From SXOA01 sp051004015 (lineage in GTDB: Bacteria; Planctomycetota; Planctomycetia; Pirellulales; Pirellulaceae), in contig JBPCKT010000055.1 in the NCBI GenBank assembly GCA_051004015.1, forward strand, positions 57,026-121,025: a stretch of DNA of 64,000 nucleotides, read 5' to 3'. How positions within the stretch are numbered: position 1 is the first letter of the stretch; every line of letters starts with the position of its first letter. A program made the position numbers and the translations under genes. Under the pieces are notes generated by a model. That model had not been told where the DNA came from. It was given only the letters and a program-made list of their open reading frames with translations, and did no database searches. Shown piece by piece: positions 35,966 to 44,763 of this stretch.

Positions 35966-38000
35966 TGGCCTTTTTGATTTGCTCGCGGAGCTGATCGATC
36001 TTGTCTTCCTGTTCGTTGAACTTGGTGACGTAGCGGCGGAACAGGTCGCTGTCCTTGGGAAGCTGGGCCATGTTCTGGCGGATGCGGTTCTGCTCGTCGA
36101 AGATGATTTGCACCTGCCGCTCCAGCTCGCCCCGCTTGGCGATGAGCTGCCCGTGGGCGGCCTTCCGCTTGATGACCTCCGCCAGGGCGGCTTTCACTTT
36201 GTCGCTGACCACCTTGGCGCTGATGTAGAACTGGATGGTGCCGTCGTCGAGGTTCGACAGGCCAAGCTGCTCATTGGCGGTTCGCTGCTCTTTGATGGTC
36301 AGGGTGGCGGGTTTGCCGGGCTCGGCGGTGACCGCCAGGCGATAGAGATCCCGCGTTTTCTCCGTCGGGTCTTTGGGCTCCAGCAAGGTCCATTGATTAT
36401 CGAGCGGATACTCAATCAGGACCTTCTTAGTCTTCTTGCCGGAGTTCTTGATGATGTAGGTCTGTACGCGGCCGTACTTCCGGGTCAGGTGCAAATTCCC
36501 TCGATACAGCTTCACCGCCAGCAGTTGCTCGGGCTCGCCGGTCATGGTCGGGGCGACTTCAGTATCCAGGTCCATCGCATAGCTCACCAGCCGCTCGCTC
36601 TTGGGGGGCAGGTCCTGAATCTGAGCGTCGCCCGCATAGGCTCCATCGTCGAATACGGTGATTGGTCCCTGCATCAGGTGCAGGTCGGTGCTGTTCGTCA
36701 GTTTCAGGCCGTTCAGTGGATGCTTGGCGTGGACAGCCGGATTGTAGATGGAAACCTTCTCACCTTCGACCGAATCATTGACAATCGGCAGCATCGCGCT
36801 CTTCTGCCGGCCGAGCTTCACGGGTGTGGCGATGCGATACTGGAACATCTCGCCGACGTCGGCCGCCTGAGCGACGGATTCCACGGCACCGGGGTCGAAG
36901 CGTGCCTTGGCCTCGCCTTCCAGGAAGCCTCCTTCCGCGGCTTTTTCATCGGACAATCGATTGCGCCGAAGGCCTGTCTGCTCCTTCGCCAGTTGCTCCA
37001 TCTGCTTCTTCGCGGGCTGTGCGGCATCTGAACCTGATCCCGGTTTGGCGGCAATTGCCGCTTTGCGGAATTCATTTTCTGACTCCGCCAGGTCCTGATC
37101 ATACGTCCGCGGACGGAGCGAAGCATACAACTCCTGCTGCACCACGGGGCGGTCGATATACATCGGCTGATAGAGGTCCATCACGAAGGAAATCGGCCGG
37201 CCGCTGACGAGGGTCAGGTTCACATCGTCCCAGTCTTCCTCGGTCGTGTTCTCCACAATGGCCCAGCCTTGCAGAAGCGGCTTTGCATCGCTCAAGACCA
37301 GCCGGTAGCTCGTTTTCCAAATCGGCGATTCCTGGATATAGCCGACCTTCACCGGCCGCTTTCCCGCTCCGGTGAAGCTCAGCGTGACGCTCTTCTTATC
37401 CACGGACTTGCCCAACGCCAGCACCAGCAGCGCTTGCCGCAGTTCGGCGTCGAGCTTCGGATTGGCGAGCTTGATTTTCCCCACGCCATCCAGCGGCACG
37501 CTCCGCAATCCGTCGTCGGTAAGCAGATTGAGATACTCGACCTCCACTGTCTCATTCATCCCGGCCGGCTTCTTCCGCTTCTCAATGCCGATAATGATGC
37601 CGCTCATCTTGGGTGAATCAAGCTCCACCTTCTCCCCCCGAATCTGCCCCAGCAAGTCCGCCAGCGTCGGGCTATGGGTCAGGTCGATGGTGAAAGTCCG
37701 CAGGGTACGCGTGATGGGGTCCTTGGAGCCGTACGAGACGGTGGAAATCTTCCCGCCCCCCTCATCCTGCAGCACCATGCTCTTGAGCAAGTCGTTGATG
37801 TCCCGCGTGTTGAACCGCAGGTCCACCGTCGCATTCCCCTCGACGTCTCCGTTCCGCTCATAGAACGCCACCCCGGAGCTGAACATCACCACCCGCTTGA
37901 GCGGAATGTTGGTCCCCGGCTCCTCGGCAGTCGCGAAACCGGCAAGCATTAGCAAGTTCGCTACAATGGCCAGATGGACGATGTGCATTCGATGATTCAT
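35901..38000 (-). CDS. Secreted DUF4139-domain protein
   Basis: ATG 38000 opens a signal peptide (HIVHLAIVANLLMLAGFATA); 699 residues. The mature part begins PLKRVVMFSSGVAFYERNG, a typical start for this group. It continues with KVGYIQESPIWKTSYRLVL and ENTTEEDWDDVNLTLVSG, the core of DUF4139. The last 100 residues form a long coiled coil (KRKAAHGQLIAKRGELERQ onward). Similar proteins occur in many planctomycetes as exported proteins of unknown role. The coiled coil suggests a complex. The 3' end overlaps the convergent GT4 gene by 65 bases. Confidence 0.85.
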   Translation of the reverse strand: MNHRMHIVHLAIVANLLMLAGFATAEEPGTNIPLKRVVMFSSGVAFYERNGDVEGNATVDLRFNTRDINDLLKSMVLQDEGGGKISTVSYGSKDPITRTLRTFTIDLTHSPTLADLLGQIRGEKVELDSPKMSGIIIGIEKRKKPAGMNETVEVEYLNLLTDDGLRSVPLDGVGKIKLANPKLDAELRQALLVLALGKSVDKKSVTLSFTGAGKRPVKVGYIQESPIWKTSYRLVLSDAKPLLQGWAIVENTTEEDWDDVNLTLVSGRPISFVMDLYQPMYIDRPVVQQELYASLRPRTYDQDLAESENEFRKAAIAAKPGSGSDAAQPAKKQMEQLAKEQTGLRRNRLSDEKAAEGGFLEGEAKARFDPGAVESVAQAADVGEMFQYRIATPVKLGRQKSAMLPIVNDSVEGEKVSIYNPAVHAKHPLNGLKLTNSTDLHLMQGPITVFDDGAYAGDAQIQDLPPKSERLVSYAMDLDTEVAPTMTGEPEQLLAVKLYRGNLHLTRKYGRVQTYIIKNSGKKTKKVLIEYPLDNQWTLLEPKDPTEKTRDLYRLAVTAEPGKPATLTIKEQRTANEQLGLSNLDDGTIQFYISAKVVSDKVKAALAEVIKRKAAHGQLIAKRGELERQVQIIFDEQNRIRQNMAQLPKDSDLFRRYVTKFNEQEDKIDQLREQIKKAITDETAGRDSLNKYLLELELT

Positions 38001-38508
38001 GGCATTTGTCCTAGTTAAAAGCCTGTCCACTAACGCCCCATGTGGTCCGGGGCGAGGGTCAAGGCACCCGCAAGTCTAGCCCTTAAGACGGAACAGTCCT
38101 CGCTTAAGTTTCGCACACCGCCAACCTTTCCGATACCAGCCGGTTTATTCCGAGGCGATAAGCTTTGATAACCCCCATTCTGGCGGATGTTATTCATGAT
38201 TCACAGTGCTTGTTTCGCAGCGACTTACGTCGATTTGATTCGCCGCAAGTTGTTTTTCGGCCACCCCTTCGCATCACGGGCCGCGACGTAAGTGTGATTC
38301 ATGAGGTCAAAAAATGTCGAGTTTTTATTCACGAAAATCCTCCCTAGTTATAATCTGTTATTCAGTGATTGCGCGGACCTGATTCCGACGTTTTCGATGC
38401 CCCAACGCGACCATCCTGACAGATTCCGCCGCGTGCGCGCCGCCAGCCGGCGACGTTGGTATTATACTATACACTTGTCCCATTCCCGTCAAGCCCGCGG
38501 CGATATTT
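38001..38508. repeat. AT-rich intergenic stretch with TGAATCA/TTATTCA motifs
   Basis: No intact gene. Between about 38180 and 38370 the sequence is AT-rich and carries TTATTCATGATTCAC, GATTTGATTC, GTGATTCATGA, TTATTCACG and TTATTCAGTGATT. A hairpin-like GACTTACG...GCAAGTTG near 38220 resembles one at 9696-9725. This looks like the same kind of island as at 9600 and 27880. No standard DnaA boxes were seen. Confidence 0.5.
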
Positions 38509-38679
38509 TCACCCCATCCCCCCGCTGTTCCTCCAGCTGTCCCCCGCGTTGGCCCCTTCGGAAAAGTAAACTTCGCTCAGCCGCCGCCGCTCGAAAGTGT
38601 GCAGCGTCAAGCCTTCCGATCGGGCAGCGGAACGCATGGTGGAGACAACCAAAACGACCGCTAAGAGTTGCATTCGCAT
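38509..38679 (-). pseudogene. N-terminal remnant of an FG-GAP/VCBS-type secreted protein
   Basis: A 56-residue frame starts with a signal-like RMQLLAVVLVVSTMRSAAR and continues LTLHTFERRRLSEVYFSEGA plus NAGD. This is the usual beginning of planctomycete FG-GAP-repeat proteins (HTFxRxxLSxxxxSEGANFGD). It then stops after ten unrelated residues. No further FG-GAP sequence lies downstream. I take it as the remaining 5' end of a deleted gene. Confidence 0.5.
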
Positions 38680-38868
38680 TTGTCATCTCTCACGAAAGCA
38701 GAATGGGCACCCAGCCCGTTGAGACAGGATTGTCCCCCGCCGGGATTCGACCGTCAACGCTTGCAGTGTCTTACGGCATCAGGCTGGGTTGACACTTCGT
38801 TCGCTAAGTCGATTATTCTGAGGTAGTCCGCTGGTACGCGACCTGCTGAAAACCGAAAGGGTCACACT

Positions 38869-40245
38869 ATGTATTCCGCATTCAAAGGCATGTTGATTCT
38901 GGCCGCGATCTCCGCGTCGGGCACATTGGTGACGTTCGCAGCCGAGCCTTTCCCACCGGGCTGGGAAGCCGCCGCCCAGCGGGAAGAGATTCGGCCTGCT
39001 TTCTCCTACGAGCCCAAGGGGGGCCCGCAGGGGGACGGGGCGTTTGTCATCGTTGCGGACGATTCGATTTCGCAGCAGGGCCGCATCCAGAAGACATTCA
39101 CCGTCAGCGGTGGAAAGTTCTACCAGTTCAAGGCATCGCGGAAGACTGTGAACGTCGGAGTCCCCCGCCGGAGCACGCCGGTGCGAATCGTCTGGCAGGA
39201 CAAGGAGGGAAAGGCCGTCCCTGCCGATCCGCCAGCCGGCCGCGAGCAAGAAGCCGGATCCATTCCGCTGGCCGAACCGGAACATCCGCTCGATGGCTCA
39301 ACGGACGAGCAGGGCTGGACGGAGGTTTCCGGTCTGTATAGGGCCCCCACAAAGGCGACGCAAGCCGTTGTCGAGCTGCATTTGCAATGGGCGCCGCGAG
39401 GGCGAGTGGAGTGGTGCGGCGTGAGCTTTGCCGAAACGCCTGCGCCTCCCAGCCGAAAGGTTCGGCTGGCGACGGTGCATTACATCCCCTCTGGCAAGTC
39501 ACCGCGGGCAAATTGCGAAGAGTACGCGCCGTTCATCGCGGAAGCTGGCAAGCAGACAGCTGACCTTGTGGTGCTGGGCGAAACTGTCCCTTACGTTCGC
39601 GTTGGCAAGAAGCCGCACGAGACAGCAGAGGCGGTTCCTGGTCCATCAACCGCATACTTTGGCGAGCTCGCCAAAGCTCATAACCTGCACATCGTCGTGA
39701 GCCTCTACGAGCGCGACGGGAAAGCCGTCTACAACACGGCCTTGCTGCTCGGCCCGGATGGCAAACTGATCGGCAAATACCGCAAAGTCTGCTTGCCGCA
39801 CTCCGAGGTCGAGTCTGGCGTCACGCCTGGCAACGACTACCCGGTTTTTAGCACGAAATTCGGCAAGGTCGGCATGATGGTCTGTTACGACGGGTTCTTT
39901 CCCGAAGTCGCCCGCGAACTGACCAATCGCGGCGCGGAAGTGATTGCCTGGCCGGTCTGGGGCTGCAACCCGCTGCTGGGACAGGCCCGGGCCTGCGAAA
40001 ACCATGTCTATGTGGTCAGTAGCACGTACACCGATGCGAAAAGCGATTGGATGCAATCGGCTGTGTATGATCACGCGGGCAAGCCACTGGCGAAAGGGGA
40101 AAAATGGGGCGATGTCGTCGTTGCCGAAGTTGATCTGAGCCAGCGGCACTTCTGGCGAAACAACTTGGGGGACTTTCGCTCGATGGCTCAACGCCATCGG
40201 CCCGAGCCGGCTAAGGAAGCGCAAGCCGGCGTACCGAGCCGATAG
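38869..40245 (+). CDS. Secreted carbon-nitrogen hydrolase (nitrilase superfamily) with an N-terminal accessory domain
   Basis: The 458-residue protein has a signal peptide (GMLILAAISASGTLVTFA). Residues 30-190 form a beta-rich domain like a carbohydrate- or glycan-binding module (IQKTFTVSGGKFYQFKASRK, GLYRAPTKATQAVVELHLQW). The hydrolase follows with its full catalytic triad: E238 (VVLGETV), K306 (YRKVCLP) and C339 (MMVCYDGFFPE). It splits amide C-N bonds. Secretion and the extra domain are unusual for this superfamily. It is followed 16 bases later by the DTW-domain gene. Confidence 0.85.
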   Translation: MYSAFKGMLILAAISASGTLVTFAAEPFPPGWEAAAQREEIRPAFSYEPKGGPQGDGAFVIVADDSISQQGRIQKTFTVSGGKFYQFKASRKTVNVGVPRRSTPVRIVWQDKEGKAVPADPPAGREQEAGSIPLAEPEHPLDGSTDEQGWTEVSGLYRAPTKATQAVVELHLQWAPRGRVEWCGVSFAETPAPPSRKVRLATVHYIPSGKSPRANCEEYAPFIAEAGKQTADLVVLGETVPYVRVGKKPHETAEAVPGPSTAYFGELAKAHNLHIVVSLYERDGKAVYNTALLLGPDGKLIGKYRKVCLPHSEVESGVTPGNDYPVFSTKFGKVGMMVCYDGFFPEVARELTNRGAEVIAWPVWGCNPLLGQARACENHVYVVSSTYTDAKSDWMQSAVYDHAGKPLAKGEKWGDVVVAEVDLSQRHFWRNNLGDFRSMAQRHRPEPAKEAQAGVPSR

Positions 40246-40261
40246 GAAAAGGAAAGCTTGC

Positions 40262-41473
40262 ATGCCAACACTTCCCAAGCGCGCACAAACCTGCGGGGGA
40301 ATCCCTCGGGAACGCTGCTACGGCTGCTTTCGACCGGCCGGCGATTGCTTCTGCGCTGTTATTCCCACGATTGAGAACAAGACGGAAGTGTTGATTCTGC
40401 AGCACATGCGGGAACGATTTCATCCTTTCAACACCGCCCGCATTGTGCATCGCGCACTTCAGAATTCGAGCCTCCTGGTCGATCACACCCAACATTTGGC
40501 GACCAGGATTTCTCTCCTGCCGGGTGCGGGCCTTTTATACCCGGGTCCAGGCGCTGCGCTGCTTGAAGATTTGTCCCCCGAGCAACAGCCCAAGCAACTG
40601 GTCGTCCTGGATGGGACCTGGCACCACACCAAAACGTTGGTGCGTGATATCGCGGCCCTGCACAGCTTGCCGCGATACCAACTCGCTCCCGCTTCCCCCA
40701 GCCGTTATCGCATTCGTCGCGAACCGAGTGCGTCATTTCTCTCCACCGTCGAAGCCACCGTCGCTGCGTTGCAAGTTCTTGAACCCGGCACCAGCGGCTT
40801 GGATCAACTCCTGCAAGCATTCGACCACATGGTGGAGCGGCAACTGGCTCATCCGAAGTCCGAACACTCTCGGCATCGCCTGGGGCGGCGAAGTCACACT
40901 TTCAAAAACATACCGCTGGCAATTCTCGGCGACTTGGAAAGTGTCGTGGTGGCCTATGGAGAATCCGCAGCCGGCAAACTGGGATGCCTGGGAGATCCGC
41001 ATGTCCCCGTCTACTGGGTCGCCCAGCGGCTTGGTACGGGCGAACGATTTGCATGTACGATCCGGTCCGAATCCCGGATGCCTGATTACCTCCTTGCACA
41101 CTTCGAATTGACCAGTGCCCACTTCTCCACCGCGCTATCTCTGGGCGAAGCTCGATCGGCCTGGGCCGCATTTCAGCGCCCCAGGGATACAGTCGCAGTC
41201 TTCAACCAGGGTTCGGCGCGTCTGCTCCGCCAAATCAGCCCCGACTCCCCCAAGTGCCTCTTGCTCAAGTCCGTCGATTTCCATCCTGGTCGAAGATACG
41301 GGACGCTCGACGAACTTGTGACCGCGGAAGGGCTTGTAGTCGCTCCTGCCCAGCATCCTGGCCGCGCGGGGAAGCGGCTGGCTCAAATCACGGCGTTTGT
41401 TCGCCACCTCAACGCCCTGGGGACCGCGGCAACCCGGAATGCCGCGGATCCCGAGGCAGTCGATGCGGCATGA
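40262..41473 (+). CDS. DTW-domain protein (tRNA aminocarboxypropyltransferase-like) with C-terminal extension
   Basis: The N-terminal 200 residues match DTW-domain enzymes: the cysteine group CYGCFRPAGDCFC (C19, C22, C29, C31), KTEVLILQHMRERFHPFNTA and LVVLDGTW with D117-x-T-W120. These enzymes add a 3-amino-3-carboxypropyl group from S-adenosylmethionine to uridine in tRNA (TapT/Tuaa). The remaining 190 residues (from SHTFKNIPLAILGDLESVVV) are an extra domain I do not recognise. The next gene encodes a second, shorter DTW protein and starts near this stop. Confidence 0.8.
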   Translation: MPTLPKRAQTCGGIPRERCYGCFRPAGDCFCAVIPTIENKTEVLILQHMRERFHPFNTARIVHRALQNSSLLVDHTQHLATRISLLPGAGLLYPGPGAALLEDLSPEQQPKQLVVLDGTWHHTKTLVRDIAALHSLPRYQLAPASPSRYRIRREPSASFLSTVEATVAALQVLEPGTSGLDQLLQAFDHMVERQLAHPKSEHSRHRLGRRSHTFKNIPLAILGDLESVVVAYGESAAGKLGCLGDPHVPVYWVAQRLGTGERFACTIRSESRMPDYLLAHFELTSAHFSTALSLGEARSAWAAFQRPRDTVAVFNQGSARLLRQISPDSPKCLLLKSVDFHPGRRYGTLDELVTAEGLVVAPAQHPGRAGKRLAQITAFVRHLNALGTAATRNAADPEAVDAA

Positions 41474-41495
41474 CGATGGCAAAACAGGTTTGAAA

Positions 41496-42140
41496 ATGCG
41501 GCGACTCGTGTCCCAGCACCGCTGTCCACGCTGCGAAATCCGCCGACCGCTCTGTTTCTGCGGGCTGATTCCGCAAATCACCCTTCGGACTCGCGTCATT
41601 ATCCTGATGCACACCGCCGAGGCGATGCTGACGACCAACACGGCGAGACTCGCGGCTAAGGCGCTGCTCAACAGCGACCTCCGGATTCGCGGGAGGAAGG
41701 AGGAATGTTCGTCCGCGGACGATTTTGTTCAGTCTGGAAGGACGTCGCTGCTGCTTTATCCGAGTCCGCATGCGATCGAATTGAATGCCGATTTCGTCGC
41801 CACGCTAAAGGGTCAGGTCAACTTGATCGTTCCCGACGGCAGTTGGTCGCAAACGCGAAGATTCGTCAGGCGCGAGGGGGGCTTGGCCGGCATTCCCCAT
41901 GTGAAGTTGCCGAAAGGACCAGCCTCGGAATACCGCCTCCGAATTCAGCCTCAAGAAGACGGGCTGTGCGCCCTCGAAGCCATCGCCCGGAGTCTTGGTA
42001 TCCTGGAAAGTTGCGAAGCCCAGCAGCGGCTGGAAGCCCTGCTTCGCGTCATGGTGGAGCGCACCCTTTGGTCGCGCGGAACGATCGCGGCGGATGAATG
42101 TACTACCGGGGGCATCCCGCAGGGAGCGTTTTTCAGCTAG
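41496..42140 (+). CDS. DTW-domain protein, short paralogue with DGSW
   Basis: The start at 41496 gives 214 residues beginning RRLVSQHRCPRCEIRRPLCF, the usual family start. An ATG 33 bases upstream that overlaps the previous stop is an alternative. Cysteines C10, C13, C20 and C22 and LRTRVIILMHTAEAMLTTNT match the family. The signature reads NLIVPDGSWSQT, with Ser in place of Thr in the D-x-T-W motif. It stands directly behind a longer DTW gene, but the two are too different for a recent duplication. They may modify different tRNA positions. Confidence 0.8.
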   Translation: MRRLVSQHRCPRCEIRRPLCFCGLIPQITLRTRVIILMHTAEAMLTTNTARLAAKALLNSDLRIRGRKEECSSADDFVQSGRTSLLLYPSPHAIELNADFVATLKGQVNLIVPDGSWSQTRRFVRREGGLAGIPHVKLPKGPASEYRLRIQPQEDGLCALEAIARSLGILESCEAQQRLEALLRVMVERTLWSRGTIAADECTTGGIPQGAFFS

Positions 42141-42173
42141 ACCATCAAACTGTCCCTTTCAAAGTGAACGATC

Positions 42174-42593
42174 ATGGACACTCATCGGCAGCCCCAACAG
42201 TACAACGTGTTAACCAACGCGGAAGCTCGCGTCATCGTTGGCAAGGGAACCGAGCGCCCATTCACGGGCGAGTATACCGACTTGAAGGAGGCGGGCACGT
42301 TCCTTTGCCGTCGCTGCAATGCTCCCCTCTATCGCTCCGCCGACAAGTTCGACAGCCATTGCGGGTGGCCCAGTTTCGACGAGGAGATTCCCAGTGCCGT
42401 CGCGCGTCATCCCGATGCCGACGGCCGGCGCGTCGAGATCGTCTGCCTCAATTGCGAGGGACACTTGGGGCATGTATTTCTCGGGGAACGGGCAACGGCC
42501 AAGAACACCCGGCACTGCGTCAATTCGATCTCCCTGAAGTTCATTCCCCAAGAACAACCTCTTCCTCCAGTCATTCGGATTGAGAAAGGTTAA
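42174..42593 (+). CDS. msrB: Peptide-methionine (R)-S-oxide reductase
   Basis: This 139-residue protein has the complete MsrB pattern. Zinc ligands are in CRRC (C45, C48) and CLNC (C91, C94). FDSHCGWPSFDE carries the likely resolving C63. GHLGHVFLGERAT and RHCVNSISLKF carry catalytic C115. It reduces R-methionine sulfoxide in proteins, using thioredoxin. It lacks a signal peptide, so it should be cytoplasmic. It starts 33 bases after the DTW gene and may be co-transcribed. Confidence 0.92.
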   Translation: MDTHRQPQQYNVLTNAEARVIVGKGTERPFTGEYTDLKEAGTFLCRRCNAPLYRSADKFDSHCGWPSFDEEIPSAVARHPDADGRRVEIVCLNCEGHLGHVFLGERATAKNTRHCVNSISLKFIPQEQPLPPVIRIEKG

Positions 42594-42673
42594 ACTGGAA
42601 TCGGGCGGAAACCTGTCGCCGCTATCCTCGATCAAAATATCCCGTCAAACTCCCGCCTCGAAAGGATCCGTTC

Positions 42674-43909
42674 ATGCTTTCAGTCCGCGTGTCTTGGATC
42701 GCAGCAATTCTTGTCATTGTGAGCGTGGGGGGCGTCGCCGCAGGGGCCGAGTTCAGCTGGCCGCGCTGGCGTGGCCCACAACAGGACGGTCATACGAGCG
42801 AAACCAATCTGCCCGTAAAATGGTCAGCCGAGGATATCGCTTGGAAGGCACAACTCCCCGGCAGCGGACAGTCCTCCCCCGTCATTTGGGGCGATCGGAT
42901 CTTTCTGACCTCGGCCCTGGATCAAGGCAATGAGCGGGTTGTCTTTTGCGTCGACCGCAAGACCGGCCAAGTCGCCTGGCAGGAAACTGCCTGGAAGGGC
43001 ACGCCTGAGCCGATTCACAACATGAACGGGTGGGCTTCGGCCACCTGCGTAACGGACGGCGAAGTTGTCGTCGCGTTCTTTGGCCGCGGCGGCATCCATG
43101 CGTATACCGTCGCCGGCAAGCCTCTCTGGTCCCACGACCTCGGAAAATTTGAAGGGCCCTGGGGCACCTCCGCGTGCCCCATCATGATCGATGATTTGGT
43201 CGTGCAAAACTGCGATGCCGACAGCGACGCTTGGATCCGGGCGTTCCACAAACAGACTGGCAAGGAAGTTTGGAAGACCAAACGGGGCAACCACCGCGGT
43301 TGGAGCACCCCCATTGTCATCGATACCCCGAAGCGGCGCGAGATCGTACTCAATGGGGACGAAGGGGTTCAGGCCTATGATCCGAAGAATGGCCGTGACT
43401 TGTGGTTCTGCAAGGGATTCAACGGGCGCGGGGAACCTACGGTCACCCCGGCCGGTGATTTGCTTTGCGTTGTGAATGGCAAGGCGGGCGACTTCTATGC
43501 CGTGCGGCCCGGCGGGGAGGGGGACGTCACGCAGACGCACATGGCGTGGCACACGCCGCGGCAAGGGGGCCGCGACTGCCCGTCCCCCATCGTCGTGGGA
43601 GAGTTCATCATCGTTTGCGACATGGGCGGGATCGCCACGTGTTACGACGCGGCTGACGGGCACGTCTATTGGAAGAATCGCTTAGACGGCAGGTTCAGCG
43701 GCTCGCCGATCGCGGCCGGGGGATTGGTCTATCTGGTCAACGAAGCCGGCAAGACCGTGGTGATCAAGCCCGGCCCGACTTTTGAGGTCGTCGCCGAAAA
43801 TGAACTTTCCGCCGGCAAGGATGAACTGTTTCGTACCTCGCCCGCGCCGTGCAACGGACAGATTTTCCTTCGCAGCACCTCCGTGCTGTATTGCATCGGT
43901 AAGAAGTAA
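42674..43909 (+). CDS. Secreted PQQ-like beta-propeller protein
   Basis: A 411-residue protein with a signal peptide (AAILVIVSVGGVAAGA). The mature part consists of repeated propeller blades: FSWPRWRGPQQDGHTSE, VVFCVDRKTGQVAWQETAW, IRAFHKQTGKEVWKTKRGN, VQAYDPKNGRDLWFCKG and ATCYDAADGHVYWKNRLDG. This is the common planctomycete relative of BamB and PQQ enzymes. PQQ-binding residues cannot be confirmed, so it may be a binding protein rather than an enzyme. The gene follows msrB after 80 bases. Confidence 0.88.
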   Translation: MLSVRVSWIAAILVIVSVGGVAAGAEFSWPRWRGPQQDGHTSETNLPVKWSAEDIAWKAQLPGSGQSSPVIWGDRIFLTSALDQGNERVVFCVDRKTGQVAWQETAWKGTPEPIHNMNGWASATCVTDGEVVVAFFGRGGIHAYTVAGKPLWSHDLGKFEGPWGTSACPIMIDDLVVQNCDADSDAWIRAFHKQTGKEVWKTKRGNHRGWSTPIVIDTPKRREIVLNGDEGVQAYDPKNGRDLWFCKGFNGRGEPTVTPAGDLLCVVNGKAGDFYAVRPGGEGDVTQTHMAWHTPRQGGRDCPSPIVVGEFIIVCDMGGIATCYDAADGHVYWKNRLDGRFSGSPIAAGGLVYLVNEAGKTVVIKPGPTFEVVAENELSAGKDELFRTSPAPCNGQIFLRSTSVLYCIGKK

Positions 43910-43938
43910 CAAATTGGCCCTTGGGCCGTTTCGCTTCT

Positions 43939-44568
43939 ATGTTCCAGTTTTCTCTCCGCAACTTGCTCATTGCCGTCGCCGGCTGTGCGTTCGGGGCGGC
44001 AGCATTGGTGAATGCCAACGCTTGGTGGGTAGCGATTACCTGGAGCACGGCCCTCCTCGGCGTGACGGCAGCGGCGCTGCTGGCGATTCATCGGCGGGAA
44101 GAGAAGCGGGCGTTTTGGGGCGGGTTCGCCCTGTTCGGCAGCTTGTACTTGCTGCTGCTCATGTACTCCATTCAGCCGGTATCGTCGTCAAATTCGTCGG
44201 TGCTGTGTCTGGAGCCGCTGAGCTACCATAACTTGCTGACGACGAAGCTCACGACTTGGACCTATTCTCGCCTCCCCGCGGCGCTTGCGACCGAGTATTT
44301 GCCGGGTACGGGTTCCGGTCCAATGGGCAGTGGTGGCCCCACAAGCGGGATGCCGGGAATGGGTGGAATGCCAGGCATGGGTGGCAGTGGAATGGGTGTG
44401 CCCGGTGGCGGTATGAGCGGCTTCATTGCTCCCGTCCCCAACCCTCGTTTCGTCGACCAAAAAACCTATACCGAGGTCGGCCACGCCCTCTGGATGCTCC
44501 TCCTCGCCTCGCTCGGCGGCACGCTTTCCTGCTGGCTATCTACGACCCGCCAACGACCAGTCTCGTAA
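43939..44568 (+). CDS. Membrane protein with FSLRNLL start and Gly/Met/Pro-rich loop
   Basis: ATG 43939 starts a 209-residue protein FQFSLRNLLIAVAGCAFGAA, a leader form widespread in planctomycetes (FSLRxLL). Three more hydrophobic segments follow (WWVAITWSTALLGVTAAALL; FWGGFALFGSLYLLLLMYS; and a last one near the C-terminus). Between the third and last lies a loop rich in Gly, Met and Pro with GMPGMGG repeats, perhaps 45 residues long. Function unknown. The repeated Met/Gly motif might bind metal, but this is a guess. Confidence 0.7.
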   Translation: MFQFSLRNLLIAVAGCAFGAAALVNANAWWVAITWSTALLGVTAAALLAIHRREEKRAFWGGFALFGSLYLLLLMYSIQPVSSSNSSVLCLEPLSYHNLLTTKLTTWTYSRLPAALATEYLPGTGSGPMGSGGPTSGMPGMGGMPGMGGSGMGVPGGGMSGFIAPVPNPRFVDQKTYTEVGHALWMLLLASLGGTLSCWLSTTRQRPVS

Positions 44569-44647
44569 ATATTGCGAGACTTTGTCTGCCCGTCATCAAG
44601 CACGGTTCCACATTTCCTTTCCACAGTTCAAAAACGCCTCCAACTGG

Positions 44648-44676
44648 TTGAACGTTTGTGCATAAATGGATATAAT
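44648..44676 (+). promoter_or_regulatory. Sigma-70-type promoter of the addB-addA operon
   Basis: TTGAAC (44648-44653) and a perfect TATAAT (44671-44676) are separated by exactly 17 bases. The pair lies 88 bases upstream of the addB-like start codon, on the same strand, and after the end of the previous gene. It is the best promoter match that I see in the window. Confidence 0.75.
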
Positions 44677-44763
44677 CAAACCAGATTGCAGGCGAATCTC
44701 GCGGAGCGCGTCGGAACCCGCTACGAATCGAATTGTTTCCCCAGCCGGCGCTCGGAGCGATAG

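Noticed and set aside
38180..38370. Replication origin
   Set aside because: The island is AT-rich, but I see no TTATCCACA-type DnaA boxes and no dnaA or dnaN gene nearby.
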